DNA from: Bog-756 sp963699055
Lineage (GTDB): Bacteria > Actinomycetota > Acidimicrobiia > Acidimicrobiales > RAAP-2
DNA length: 64,000 nucleotides
Direction: 5' to 3'
Assembly (NCBI GenBank): GCA_963699055.1
Contig: CAVOTA010000002.1
Coordinates: 1,426,001-1,490,000 of the forward strand
In this document: positions 27,437-37,800 of the stretch, in pieces
How the letters are laid out: every line of letters starts with the position of its first letter
How positions within the stretch are numbered: position 1 is the stretch's first letter
Notes under the pieces: model-generated
Database searches by the model: none
Seen by the model: only the letters and a program-made list of their open reading frames with translations
Told to the model about the DNA's origin: nothing
Position numbers and translations under genes: made by a program

Positions 27437-28287
27437 TGTTCTCCGGGTTCATGGTCGACGCCTGGGAGATCGGGTCGATCGTCGCCGTCGTGGGAGGCGT
27501 GGTCGGCTTCTTCGTCGTACTCCGCGGCACCGCATTCGAAGCCCATGCCATCCCCAACGGTGCCTTCGCCGGGGCCGCCGGGGCCAGCCTGATCGGCGTG
27601 AGCACCCTGTTGGGGCTCGGCGTCTTCGCCGTGGGAGCGGCGGTCGCCATCGCGTTCTTGAGCCGTCGCGGTCGACCGGACGTCGTGACCGCCCTGGCGC
27701 TGGTGATGATGTTGGCCCTGGGTGCTGCGTTTCTCAGCCAGACGACCCAGTACGAGCCGGAGATCTACTCGTTGCTCTTCGGCGAGGTCCTGGGGGTCAG
27801 CTCGGGCGAGATCCTTCCCGTCGCCGGGCTCGGCCTCGTGGCGCTCGTCGCCGTCGCCGTGCTCTACCGGCCGCTGCTGCTCACGTCGCTCGTCCCGGAG
27901 ATCGCCGAGACCGCCGGCCTGCGGACCTTCCCGATCGAGCTCGCCTTCCTCGTCACCGTGGCGCTGGCCACGACCATGACCGTTCCCGTGGTGGGAGCAC
28001 TCCTGATCTTCTCGCTGATGATCGGCCCCCCGGCGGCGGCCAGGTGCCTCACGGACAGACCTTCCGTCGCCCTCGCCGGATCGGTGGCGATCGCACTCGT
28101 GACCATCTGGTCGGCGATCGCCGCCGCCTATGCGACGGACTGGCCGGTGGGATTCTTCGTGGGGGCGTTCAGTGCCGGGTGGTTCGCCATCGGTCGTACC
28201 TATGCGGTGCTGTCCACCAGGACGCGGACCACCGGGAGGGGAGGAGCGGCCACCCCGGAGGATCCACCGGCTGCCGGGTTCCCGTGA
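27436..28287 (+). CDS. Metal ABC transporter permease 2 (ABC-3 family)
   Basis: This 283-residue second permease has the same topology as the first, with VLRGTAFEAHAIPNGAFAGA and VPVVGALLIFSLMIGPPAAA as the equivalent conserved segments. The ATG shares one base with the preceding TGA (TGATG), indicating coupled translation. Two different permease genes replace the single znuB of enteric bacteria, as in many mntABCD/troABCD-type systems. Confidence 0.88.
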   Translation: MFSGFMVDAWEIGSIVAVVGGVVGFFVVLRGTAFEAHAIPNGAFAGAAGASLIGVSTLLGLGVFAVGAAVAIAFLSRRGRPDVVTALALVMMLALGAAFLSQTTQYEPEIYSLLFGEVLGVSSGEILPVAGLGLVALVAVAVLYRPLLLTSLVPEIAETAGLRTFPIELAFLVTVALATTMTVPVVGALLIFSLMIGPPAAARCLTDRPSVALAGSVAIALVTIWSAIAAAYATDWPVGFFVGAFSAGWFAIGRTYAVLSTRTRTTGRGGAATPEDPPAAGFP

Positions 28288-28343
28288 GGCCAAGCGGCCA
28301 CCTGGGCGTTCGGACACGGGGACTGCCGGTCCACCGGATGCGA

Positions 28344-28362
28344 CGTCGTGGGAGGTACGACG
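28344..28362. terminator. Short hairpin between importer operon and tRNA
   Basis: CGTCGT (28344-28349) pairs with ACGACG (28357-28362) around a 7-nt loop. It is two bases beyond the tRNA 3' end and 57 bp beyond the importer operon, so it could end both transcripts. The stem is weak. Confidence 0.35.
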
Positions 28363-28364
28363 AG

Positions 28365-28437
28365 TGGAGGTGAGCGGACTCGAACCGCCGACTTCTACAT
28401 TGCGAACGTAGCGCTCTACCAGCTGAGCTACACCCCC
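28365..28437 (-). tRNA. tRNA-Ala (anticodon CGC)
   Basis: The minus strand folds into a full cloverleaf of 73 nt: acceptor GGGGGTG with CACCTCC, D-arm GCTCAGCTGGTAGAGC, anticodon stem CTACG/TGTAG with loop TTCGCAA, and T-arm GCGGTTCGAGTCCGC. The anticodon CGC reads GCG alanine codons. The acceptor has a G-U pair at position 3:70, the alanine identity element, and A at 73. The 3' CCA is not encoded. Confidence 0.93.
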
Positions 28438-28461
28438 GGGTGCGTTGCAGAGACTAGCCGT

Positions 28462-28497
28462 CCCGACGCCATGGCCGTCACGGTCCGTGGCGTCGGG
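28462..28497 (-). terminator. Terminator after the GH18 gene
   Basis: CCCGACGCCA (28462-28471) pairs perfectly with TGGCGTCGGG (28488-28497). It is 43 bp beyond the stop of the GH18 gene and upstream of the tRNA in the same direction. Confidence 0.6.
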
Positions 28498-28539
28498 ATG
28501 GCCCGCCGTGGGATCGCCGCAGGGGGCCGGACGGCCTGT

Positions 28540-30348
28540 TCACGGTGTCGTCTGCGTCGTCTGCGCACCCGGGACGGTCGTGGTCGTCGTGGTGGTCGTG
28601 GTGGTCGTCGTCGCCGGCGGTCTGGTGGTCGTGGTGGTCGTCGTCGCCGGCGGTCTGGTGGTCGTGGTCGTCGTCGACGGGACCGGGGCGGTCGTCGTGG
28701 TCGTCGTGGTGGTGGTGGCAGGCACGGGGAAGCTCCACAGGGCGGTGGCGCAGTCGGTGGGCGACGTGGCCACGACGAACAGGACCCCCGGGACGGTCGA
28801 GTCGGAGACGACCTGCAGGGGTGGCCCCGTCTGGAGACAGGCGAGTGCCGGGTCCGTCGTGCCGATGCCGGTGAGTGTCCCGACAGCCTGGATGTCGCCC
28901 CCGGCCGCCGGGGTGGCCACCGGGGTCAGCGCCAGGTTGGCGGTGCCGTCGTAGGTGGCGAAGGTGAGGTATCCGGTGCCCGGTGGGGGCCCGGTGAGCA
29001 CGTCCTTCGCCACCGGTGCGTTGCCCAGCAGGGCGGACAGCATGGCCGGGTCGTTGCCGTCCATCCCGAGTGCCCAGATCCCCACCCCGGCGATGTGGAA
29101 GAAGTTGGCCAGCTGCGCCTTGAGGGCGAGGGACGTCGGGTCGTCGAAGTAGGTGCGGTGCCACTGGGTGCCCACCAGGTAGGAGGTCCACGGGGTGTCG
29201 GTCACCGGGTCCCAGTACGTCGGGTGGCCGGCGGCGGCGATGACCGCGTAGGACAGGGGGGACTCCCCTCCGGTGGCGGGTGACGTGGCGGTGCCGTCGA
29301 CGGTGGGCCAGTCGTAGCCGTAGTAGGGAACACCCAGGATGATCTTGTCGGCCGGCACCACCTTCAGGTACTCCTCGATGGCGGTGGCGTCGCTGAAGGA
29401 CGGGCCGAACAGCGGGGACGTGGCGCTCGGCTGGGTCCGCGAGTTCATGTCGTAGGCCATGACGAAGAAGAGGTCGACGGCCGGGGCCACCGCGGCGATG
29501 TCGGTGAAGCCGCCCGGGTCGCCCGCCGCACTGGCGTACACGGCCATCGAGACCTGCCAGTGGGGATCGGCGCCGTGCAGGGCGGCCGACACCTTGGTGA
29601 TCAGATTGGTCAGCCCGGCCCGGTCCCCGCTCCCCAGGCCCTCGAAGTCGAAGTCGACCCCGTCCAGGTTCTTGGCCTGCACGGCGGCGATGAGCGCCGC
29701 CGACAGGCGCGCCGGGGCGTTCGGGTCCGACGTGATCCGGTCCAGGGTCTGCTGGTCGAAACAGGTCACCGTCAGCACCACCCGGTCCCCGGCGGCGTGG
29801 GACCGGGTCACCAGGTTCACCAGGTCCTGGCTCTCGTACCCGTTCCATCCCGGCCCCGACTCGTCGAGCGTGCCGTCGGCGGTGGCGTCGACGCTGAAGT
29901 ACGCCAGGGTCGTCAGGTCGGCGACGTCGAACGACGGTGACGAGGGCAGGGTCCAGTACGGCGCATAGCCGAAGACCTCGTGGGAGCGGACCGGCCCGGC
30001 GGCGGCCACCGACGGAGGGGCGGGTGCCGGCGCCGTCGTGGCCGGTGCCAGGTGGAGGGAGGTGTGCCGGCCCGCCTCGATCCGGTTGCCCCGGATGCCG
30101 GCCGCGAAGGCGGCACCCTGGCGACCGGGCTGGGGCGCGGGCCCGATCACGGTCGTCACCAGTCCCGCCACCACCAGGACGGTGGCGACGGCGACGACGG
30201 CGGCGGCCACCAGCCGATGCGGTACCGGGCGTCGCCGGCGGTCACCTGCGGGTCCGCTCGCGGCAGCGTCGGATCCGGCCTCCCCTCCCCCGGACGCGCC
30301 GTCGGCACCCGCCCCTGACCGGGCCGGCACGTCCCAAAGCTCCGGCAC
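28540..30348 (-). CDS. Membrane-anchored glycoside hydrolase family 18 protein with Thr-rich tail
   Basis: The 602-residue product has a cytoplasmic N-terminus of about 40 residues, one transmembrane segment (residues 45-69), a Pro/Ala linker and a GH18 catalytic domain (about 122-460). The hallmark DGVDFDFE (229-236) carries the catalytic Glu236. FGYAPYW, MAYDMNSRTQ and GVPYYGYDW match the YaaH/chitinase-like group. Then come about 90 residues of beta sequence and a tail of about 50 residues made almost only of Thr and Pro. It probably cleaves a beta-1,4 linked GlcNAc polymer outside the cell. The GTG start lacks a clear ribosome-binding site and may be slightly off. Confidence 0.8.
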   Translation of the reverse strand: MPELWDVPARSGAGADGASGGGEAGSDAAASGPAGDRRRRPVPHRLVAAAVVAVATVLVVAGLVTTVIGPAPQPGRQGAAFAAGIRGNRIEAGRHTSLHLAPATTAPAPAPPSVAAAGPVRSHEVFGYAPYWTLPSSPSFDVADLTTLAYFSVDATADGTLDESGPGWNGYESQDLVNLVTRSHAAGDRVVLTVTCFDQQTLDRITSDPNAPARLSAALIAAVQAKNLDGVDFDFEGLGSGDRAGLTNLITKVSAALHGADPHWQVSMAVYASAAGDPGGFTDIAAVAPAVDLFFVMAYDMNSRTQPSATSPLFGPSFSDATAIEEYLKVVPADKIILGVPYYGYDWPTVDGTATSPATGGESPLSYAVIAAAGHPTYWDPVTDTPWTSYLVGTQWHRTYFDDPTSLALKAQLANFFHIAGVGIWALGMDGNDPAMLSALLGNAPVAKDVLTGPPPGTGYLTFATYDGTANLALTPVATPAAGGDIQAVGTLTGIGTTDPALACLQTGPPLQVVSDSTVPGVLFVVATSPTDCATALWSFPVPATTTTTTTTTAPVPSTTTTTTRPPATTTTTTTRPPATTTTTTTTTTTTVPGAQTTQTTP

Positions 30349-30753
30349 GGCGATCGGCGGGCGCGGCGAGGCGCGGCACGGCGTCGGGTTCGGACGGGAG
30401 GTCGCGGGGAGAGGGAGTCATGGGTGGTCGTCGGTCCGGGCCCGTCTCCGGTCGGTCACGCCGGTCCTGCGAGCTGGCTCGGTGGTCACGCGGTCTTCGG
30501 GGGGTCCTGCACGTGCCCACCGGCAACATTCCAGGCACCGGGACGGCAGCCGCCCCGCCGATGGCACCGCGCCAGCCTAGACCACGGGTCCCCCGGATCC
30601 AACGCGGCGTTTCCTCAAGATTCACCGGCGCCGACCGACAATTGGAGGGACGGCCCGCCCCAGCAGGGGGACGGCCCACCACGCGAGCGAGATCGGCCTG
30701 AGCATGCAGATGCAGCGCCCCCACCATGGTCCGGCACCCCGGGCCCCTCGGCC
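30349..30753. other. Divergent intergenic region, no gene recognised
   Basis: About 400 bp separate the divergent GH18 and PIN/TRAM genes. All reading frames here are Arg/Pro/Gly-rich with no family resemblance, so I call no gene. A locally AT-richer patch (TTTCCTCAAGATTC and GACAATTGG, 30610-30645) could hold promoters, but no well-spaced -35/-10 pair stands out. Confidence 0.4.
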
Positions 30754-31839
30754 ATGATCTTCGTCGAGGGCGTCCGGCTCATCGTGGTGCTCCTCGGCGC
30801 CCTGCTGGGCTACGAGGTCGGCCAGCACGCCAACGGGGCCAGCAGCACCCACGCCGTCGTGGGCCTGATGATCGGGGCCGCCGTCAGCTACGTGATCGGC
30901 GGGATCGTCGGCCGGATCCTCGACAAGGGCCTCCAACGGGGCGTCCGCCTCTTCCGCAACAGCCCGCCCGGCGAGATCTTCGCCGCCACCATCATCTCGA
31001 CGTCGGGGATGATCCTCGGGATGATCGTGGGCATGGCCGTGGTCGCCGTGACGCGCTCCCCCTACGGCTTCGTGGCGACCGCCGGCCTGGTCTGGGTCCT
31101 GGCGGCCTTCGGATGGCGCCTCGGGATGGTGAAGGGGCGTCAGATCGTCGCCGCCGCCGGCCTGTCCCGGATCCTGAGCCCCATGACACGACCCCTTCCC
31201 GGCCAGGCGCTGCTGGTCGACGGCTCCGCCGTGGTGGACCGTGCACTGCTCATCCTCGGGCGCAACGGTCTGCTGCCGGGTGGCCTCGTGGTCCCGCAGT
31301 TCGTCGTCGACCACGTGACCGTGATGGCCGAGTCCCCGGACCCGGTGAGCTCACGCCGTGCCCTGCGGGGCCTCGAGGCCCTCGAGGCGCTCCGTGAGCT
31401 CGGGGTGTCGGTCGACATCGCCCACGACGAGGTGCCCGAGGTCGACGACCCGACGACCAAGCTCCTGACCGTCGCCCGACGCACCGGCCTGCGGATCGGG
31501 ACCTGCTCGACCGTGGTTCGGGATGCCGCCGAGACGTGGGAGCTCAGTGTCGTCAACCTCCACGCGCTCACCACCGAGCTCTCCCCCGACCACGTCCCCG
31601 GCGAGCGGATGCGGGTGTCCCTGGTCAAGGAGGGGCGCCAACCCCGTCAGGCGGTCGGCTACCTCCCCGACGGCGACATGGTCGTGGTCAACGACGCCGT
31701 CCACCTGATCGACGAGGGCCCCGTGCTCATCACCGTGCTCTCCACCCGGCCGACCAGCCAGGGGATCATGGTCTTCGCGAAGCTCGCCTCGCCCACCGAG
31801 GTGGACGAGGCGAGCACGTTGGAGCCTCAGGCCCGCTGA
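30754..31839 (+). CDS. PIN/TRAM-domain integral membrane protein (YacL-like), active site eroded
   Basis: The 361-residue protein has four hydrophobic segments in the first 130 residues, then a PIN-like domain (LLVDGSAVVDRALLIL, GLVVPQFVVDHV) and a C-terminal TRAM domain (PGERMRVSLVKEGRQ, AVGYLPDGDMVVVNDA). This order matches Bacillus YacL and actinobacterial PIN-TRAM proteins. The usual VDSKL and TND(F/Y)N acidic motifs are replaced by DPTTKLL and GTCSTVV, so nuclease activity is doubtful. ATG 30754 fits the first membrane helix. Its real role is unknown; in-frame upstream sequence is not protein-like. Confidence 0.75.
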   Translation: MIFVEGVRLIVVLLGALLGYEVGQHANGASSTHAVVGLMIGAAVSYVIGGIVGRILDKGLQRGVRLFRNSPPGEIFAATIISTSGMILGMIVGMAVVAVTRSPYGFVATAGLVWVLAAFGWRLGMVKGRQIVAAAGLSRILSPMTRPLPGQALLVDGSAVVDRALLILGRNGLLPGGLVVPQFVVDHVTVMAESPDPVSSRRALRGLEALEALRELGVSVDIAHDEVPEVDDPTTKLLTVARRTGLRIGTCSTVVRDAAETWELSVVNLHALTTELSPDHVPGERMRVSLVKEGRQPRQAVGYLPDGDMVVVNDAVHLIDEGPVLITVLSTRPTSQGIMVFAKLASPTEVDEASTLEPQAR

Positions 31840-31842
31840 CCC

Positions 31843-31863
31843 GCCGGGGCCCGCGGCCCCGGC
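31843..31863. terminator. Bidirectional terminator between PIN/TRAM gene and giant IPT gene
   Basis: GCCGGGGCC (31843-31851) and GGCCCCGGC (31855-31863) form a perfect 9-bp stem with a 3-nt loop, inside the 40-bp gap between two convergent stop codons. Confidence 0.6.
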
Positions 31864-31879
31864 ACCGTGGACGGCACGG

Positions 31880-34800
31880 TCAGGAGGAGATCCCGATGAT
31901 CGGGGCCGTGGTCGCCGTACCCGACTGGTTCCCGTGGTAGCCGGTGCCGTAGGCGAAGACGGCGCCGGTCGAGGTGGCCAGCGTGTACCCGCCGCCCTGG
32001 CCGGCGGCGATCCCCACCACCGGGTTCGAGGCGGCCCCCGATGCCGACCCGTAGAACGTGGCGCCGTAGGCGAAGACCCCACCGTCGGCGGCGGCCAGGT
32101 AGTAGCCCGTGCCGTCGGCCAGCGGGGCGATGCCGACGATCGGCGAGTTCAGGTGCTCCGAACCCGCCGAGCCGGCGAACTTTGCCGTGCCGTAGGCGAA
32201 CACGCCGCCGTCGGAGGCCACCAGCCAGTAGCCGCCCGTCCCGTTGCCGGCGATGCCGACCACCGGGGCGTTCAGGTGGGTCCCGCCCAGCGAGCCGGCG
32301 AAGGCGGCGTCACCGTAGGCGAACACGCCGCCGTCGGAGGCCACCAGCCAGTAGCCCTTGCCGTCCGACGTGGCCGCCATGCCGACGATGGGCGCGTTCA
32401 GGTGGGTGCCCCCGGTCGAGCCGTAGAAGGTGGCGTCCCCGTAGGAGAACACCCCACCGTCGGCGCCGACCATCCAGTAGCCGTGCCGGTCCGGCGTCGG
32501 CACCAGGCCGACGATCGGCGCGGACAGGGCCAGGCCGGCCGGCGAGCCGTAGGTCACGGCGGCGCCGTTCACCAGGACCGCCCCGGACGAGGTCGCCATC
32601 CAGTAGCCGGCGATGGCGCCGTTCTCGCCGGGCACGGCCGGAGTGGACGGTGCCGACGGGGTGCTGGACCCGATGCCGTTCGAGGCGACCACCTGGAAGG
32701 TGTAGGTCGACCCGTTGACCAGCCCGGTGATGGTGCAGCTGGTGGCCGGGGCCGGCACGGTGCAGCTGTCGGCCGGCTTGTGTCCCAGGAGTCCCGGGCC
32801 GAGCACCAGGGTGGCGTACGCCGTGTAGCTGGTGATCGGAGACCCACCGTCGTCACCGGGTGCCCACGACACGGTGACGCTCATGTCACCCGGGGTCACG
32901 CCGGTGACGGTGGGCGGCAACGGGGCGACGGCGGCGTAGGTGAAGCCGCCGGTATCGGTCACCGAGCCCCCGGCCGTGGTCACCACCACGTCGGCCGCAC
33001 CGGCGGCTCCGACCGGTGTGGTCACATCGATGGAGGTGGGACCGTCGTCGGTCACCGTGGCGGCTCTGCCGCCGATGGTCACCGACGTCGGGTAGAGCAG
33101 GTTGGTGCCGTCGATCACGATGGCCGTGCCCCCGAGGACGCTCCCCGTGTCGGGCGTCACCGAGGTGATCGTCGGGACGCCCTCGTAGGTGAAGCCGCCG
33201 GTGTCGGTCACCGAGCCGCCGGCCGTGGTCACCACCACGTCGGCCACGCCCACCGAGCCGGCGGGGGTGGTGGCGGTGATCGAGGTGGCGGTGTTGGCGG
33301 TCACCGTTGCGGCCGTGCCGCCGACGGTCACCGACGTGGCGTCGGCCAGGTTGGCGCCGGCGATGGTGATCGACGTCCCTCCGGTCAGCGGGCCCTTGTC
33401 GGGTGTGACCGAGGAGATGGTCGGGGCGGCCACGTAGGTGTAGCCGCCGGTGTCGGTCACCGAGCCGCCGGCCGTGGCCACCACCACGTCGGCCACCCCG
33501 GCCGAGCGGGCGGGGGTGGTGGCGGTGATGGAGGTGGCGGAGTCGGCGGTCACCGTGGCGGCCGTGCCGCCGATGGTCACCGACGTGGCGTCGGCCAGGT
33601 TGGTGCCGGCGATGACGACGCTGGTGCCACCGGCCACCGGTCCCTCGTTGGGCGTGACCGAGGAGATCGTCGGGGCGGCCACGTAGGTGTAGCCGCCGGT
33701 GTCGGTCACCGAGCCGCTCGCCGTGGTCACCACGACATCGGCTGCTCCGACGGAACCGGCCGGAGCGGTCACCGTGATCGAGGTGGCGGTGTCGGCGGTG
33801 ATGCTGGCCGCCGTGCCCCCGATCGTCACCGACGTGGCGCCCACCAGGTTGGTCCCGGCGATGACGACGCCGGTGCCTGCGGAGGTCGGGCCCGAACCGG
33901 GCGTGACCGAGGAGATGGTCGGGTCGCCCTGATAGGTGTAGCCGCCGGTCGAGGTGGTCGACCCCCCGGTGACGACGATCGCCACGTCGACGGCGCCGGC
34001 GGAGCCCGACGGAGCGGTCACCGTGATCGAGGTGGCCGTGTTGCCGGTGATGGTCGCAGCCGTGCCACCGAAGGTCACCGACGTGGCACCGGACAGGTCC
34101 GACCCGTTGATGACCACCGTGTTACCTCCGGCGAGGGGGCCGGAGCTGGGCACGATCGACGAGATGGCGGGGCCGGCGACGTAGGTGAAACCGCCGGTGT
34201 CGGTCACGCTGCCGCTGGTCGTGGTCACCACGACGTTGGCGGCACCGACGGAGCCCGACGGGGTGGTCGCCGTGATCTCGGTGGCGCTCACCACCGTGAA
34301 CGACTCCACGTTCTTGCCACCGATGGTCACGGCCGAGGCACCGAGGAAGTGCGTGCCGATGATGGTGATCGGGTCACCACCGGCGATGCTCCCGGTGTTC
34401 GGGGTGACCGAGGTGATGGTCGGTGCGGACTGGTAGGTGAAGGCGCCGGTGTCGGTCACCGGGCCGCCGGCCGTGGTCACCACCACGTTGGCCGCACCGG
34501 CCGAGCCGGCGGGCGTGGTGGCGGTGATCGAGGTGGCGGTGTCGGCGGTCACCGTGGCGGCCGTGCCGCCGACGGTCACCGACGTGGCGTTGGCCAGGTT
34601 GGTGCCGGCGATGGTGATCGACGTCCCTCCGGTCAGCGGGCCCTGGGCGGGCGTGACCGAGGAGATGGTCGGGGCGGCCACGTAGGTGAAGCCGCCGGTG
34701 TCGGTCACCGAGCCGCCGGCCGTGGTCACCACCACGTCGGCCGCACCGGCGGTGCCGGCGGGGGTGGTGGCGGTGATGGAGGTGGCGGTGTCGGCGGTCA

Positions 34801-37800
34801 CCGTGGCGGCCGTGCCGCCGACGGTCACCGACGTGGCGTCGGCCAGGTTGGTGCCGGCGATGACGACGCTGGTGCCACCGGCCACCGGGCCCTTGTTGGG
34901 CGTGACGGAGGAGACGGTCGGGGCGGCCACGTAGGTGAAGCCGCCGGTGTCGGACACCGAGCCGCCGGCCGTGGTCACCACCACGTTGGCCGCACCGGCC
35001 GAGCCGGCGGGCGTGGTGGCGGTGATCGAGGTGGCGGTGTCGGCGGTCACCGTGGCGGCCGTGCCGCCGACGGTCACCGAGGTGGCGTCGGCCAGGTTGG
35101 TGCCGGCGATGACGACGCTGGTGCCACCGGCGGTCGGACCCGAGTCGGGCGTGACGGAGGAGATCGTCGGGGCGGCCACGTAGGTGAAGCCGCCGGTGTC
35201 GGTCACCGAGCCGCCGGCCGTGGTCACCACCACGTCGGCCGCGCCGGCGGTGCCCGACGGCGTGGTGGCGGTGATGGAGGTGGCGGTGTCGGCGGTCACC
35301 GTGGCGGCCGTGCCGCCGATGGTCACCGACGTGGCGTCGGCCAGGTTGGTGCCGGCGATGACGACGCTGGTGCCACCGGCCACCGGGCCCGTGTTGGGCG
35401 TGACGGAGGAGATCGTCGGGGCGGCCACGTAGGTGTAGCCGCCCGTGTCGGTGGCCGTGCCGTCGCCCACGATGGCGACGACGTCGGCCGCACCGGCGGT
35501 CCCGGCCGGCGCGGTCACCGTGATCGAGGTGGCGGTGTTGGCCGTCACCGTGGCGGCCGCGCCCCCGATGGTCACCGAGGTGGCGCCGGACAGGTCGGCG
35601 CCGTTGAGGACGACCGAGTTACCACCGGCGACCGGGCCCGAGCTGGGCACCACCGAGGTGATGGTCGGACCCGAGGCCGTGACGTTCACCGACCAGCGGG
35701 CGGGCGGCGTCGCATAGGTGGGGGCCGGTGCGTTGAGTCCCTGGTCCAGGTACGAGGCCAGGTCACTCGGGTAGGCGTCGAGGGCGAGCAGCCCGATCGT
35801 CTGCACGTTGGTGTTGACGACGAACTCGGTCTCCGCGGCGCTGAGCGTGCCCGACGTCGCCGACACCTGCCAGGAGGCGGACACCGTCGGGAGGCTCAGC
35901 TGCGAGCCGCCGGGGATCGTGGTCCCGACGTTGAGCGACGTCTCGACGTAGGGGTAGGTGGCATGGAAGTTGCCGGTGAAGTTGGCGGTGCAGGTGTTGG
36001 GGACGAAGCCCATGGCCTGGGTGCACAGGGTGGCGGTGTACCTGCCGGTGGTGGCGGCGTCGCCGCCGGTCACGCTGAGCGAGCCGGGGACGAGGGTCAC
36101 GCCGGTCGGGACCGGGGTGACGGCCTGGTAGCCGCCGATGCTGTTCACGATGAAGTCGGAGTTGGTCGAGGGGAGGTCGGCCTCGGACGGGGCGGTCACC
36201 GTGGTGAAGGCCGTGCCGGTGGTGGCCGTCGTCGGGGCGGTCACGGAGCTCCCCGTGTCCTCGACCACCGCGACGGACTGTCCGGCGGCATTCAGCAGGT
36301 TGCCGACGTAGAAGCCGGACGCCGCGGGGGTGTAGGTGATCGTGCCCGTGGTCGACGAGGCCGACGGTGCGGTCTGGTTCACCTGGAAGGTGACGCTCTG
36401 GGTGCCGGTCGTGGTGACGCCCGTCAACCACACCGTCGACGAGCCCTCCACGTAGCTGGTCGGCGTGGACTGGGCCGGGATGTAGATGAGCTGGCTGCCC
36501 TCGACGCGCACCGTGCCCGAGGCCGGCGGGGTGGTGACCGACACGGTCGGGCTGATGGTGCCACCACCGGTCACGAGCGTGGCGGCGTTGAAGCTCTGTG
36601 CCTGGTACGGGATGGCGATGCCGGTGCCGCTCGCCGTGGTGGTCCCGGCGACGGTGAAGGTCCCCGAGCCGCCGGCGGTGACGGCGTAGTTGCCGGCGGC
36701 CAGGCCGTTGGTGAACCCGGACAGGAACACCTCCTGGCCGGCGAACCACGTGCCCACGGCGCTCAGGTTCACGGAGCCGGAGGATACCGAGGTACCCGTC
36801 ACCGACGAGGGGGTGGCGGTGTTGAGCACCACGGCGTTGCCGGTGCCGCTGGTCACGGTCGGGGCGTAGGTGATGGTGAAGCCGCCGGTCACCAGGCCGA
36901 GCACCGTGTAGGTGCCGTCGGTGATCCCGTTGGTGAACCCGGACAGTCCGACCCGCTGGCCGACCGCCCACGTTCCTGCCGAGATCAGGGTGACCGTGGA
37001 ACCGGTCTGGCTGCTCGACGTCACCGGCACGGTCGTGCCCGGCGAGTTCGAGTAGCTGGCGCTGCCCCCCACCACGGTGAGGGTCGAGTTGTAGGCGAAT
37101 GTGTCGGACGATCCACCGGAGGTGCCGAGCCCGGTGGTCACGGTGACCGGCACCGAACCGCTTTCCGAGGGCGAGACGGCGGTGATCGAGGTGAGCCCGT
37201 TGACCACGTACGAGCTCGCCGGGGTGGACCCGAAGTCGACGGCGGTCACCCCGGAGAAGCTGGTGCCCGCGATGGTGACCTGGGTACCGCCGCCGGCCGG
37301 TCCGCCGGCCGGGCTGACGGTGGTGGTCAGGCCGGTGACCGTCGGGGCGGCGAGGTAGGAGTACGTGTCGGTGGCCGGGGTGACGGGCGAGGTGGCCGCC
37401 GGCGTCGCCGGGATGGTCACGGTGACGTCGACCGGGCCGGCGGCGCCCGACGCCGGCGTCGTCGCACGGAGCTCGGTCGAGGACACGAGGGTCACACCGG
37501 TGGCCGGGGTGGAGCCGAAGTCGACCGCGGAGGCGCCGCCGAAGTCCGAGCCCATGACGACGACCGAGGTGCCCCCGGCGATCGGGCCGACCGCACCGTT
37601 GGCGGCCGGCGACACGGCGCCGGTGCCCGTGGAGAGCGGGGTCCCGGCATAGGGGATGACGAACGAACCCGTGCCGCCGGTGGCGACCGTGTAGACGCCG
37701 TTGGCCAGATGGTTGGTGAGGCCCTGCAGCGACACCTGCTCACCGACCGTCCAGGTCCCGGCGGCCGAGACGGTGACGGAGGAGCCGGACTGCACGGTCC

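Noticed and set aside
28365..28437. tRNA-Ala as an integration site for a genomic island
   Set aside because: No integrase gene or repeated tRNA 3' end was seen nearby, and flanking genes look native in composition.
28560..28740. Runs of GGT/GTC-type triplets as a possible satellite or mobile element
   Set aside because: They simply encode the Thr-rich tail of the GH18 protein in frame; no flanking repeats or transposase.
32930..35680. Regularly spaced repeats resembling a CRISPR array at low resolution
   Set aside because: The period is 249 bp, the units are protein-coding and similar along their whole length, and no cas genes are present.
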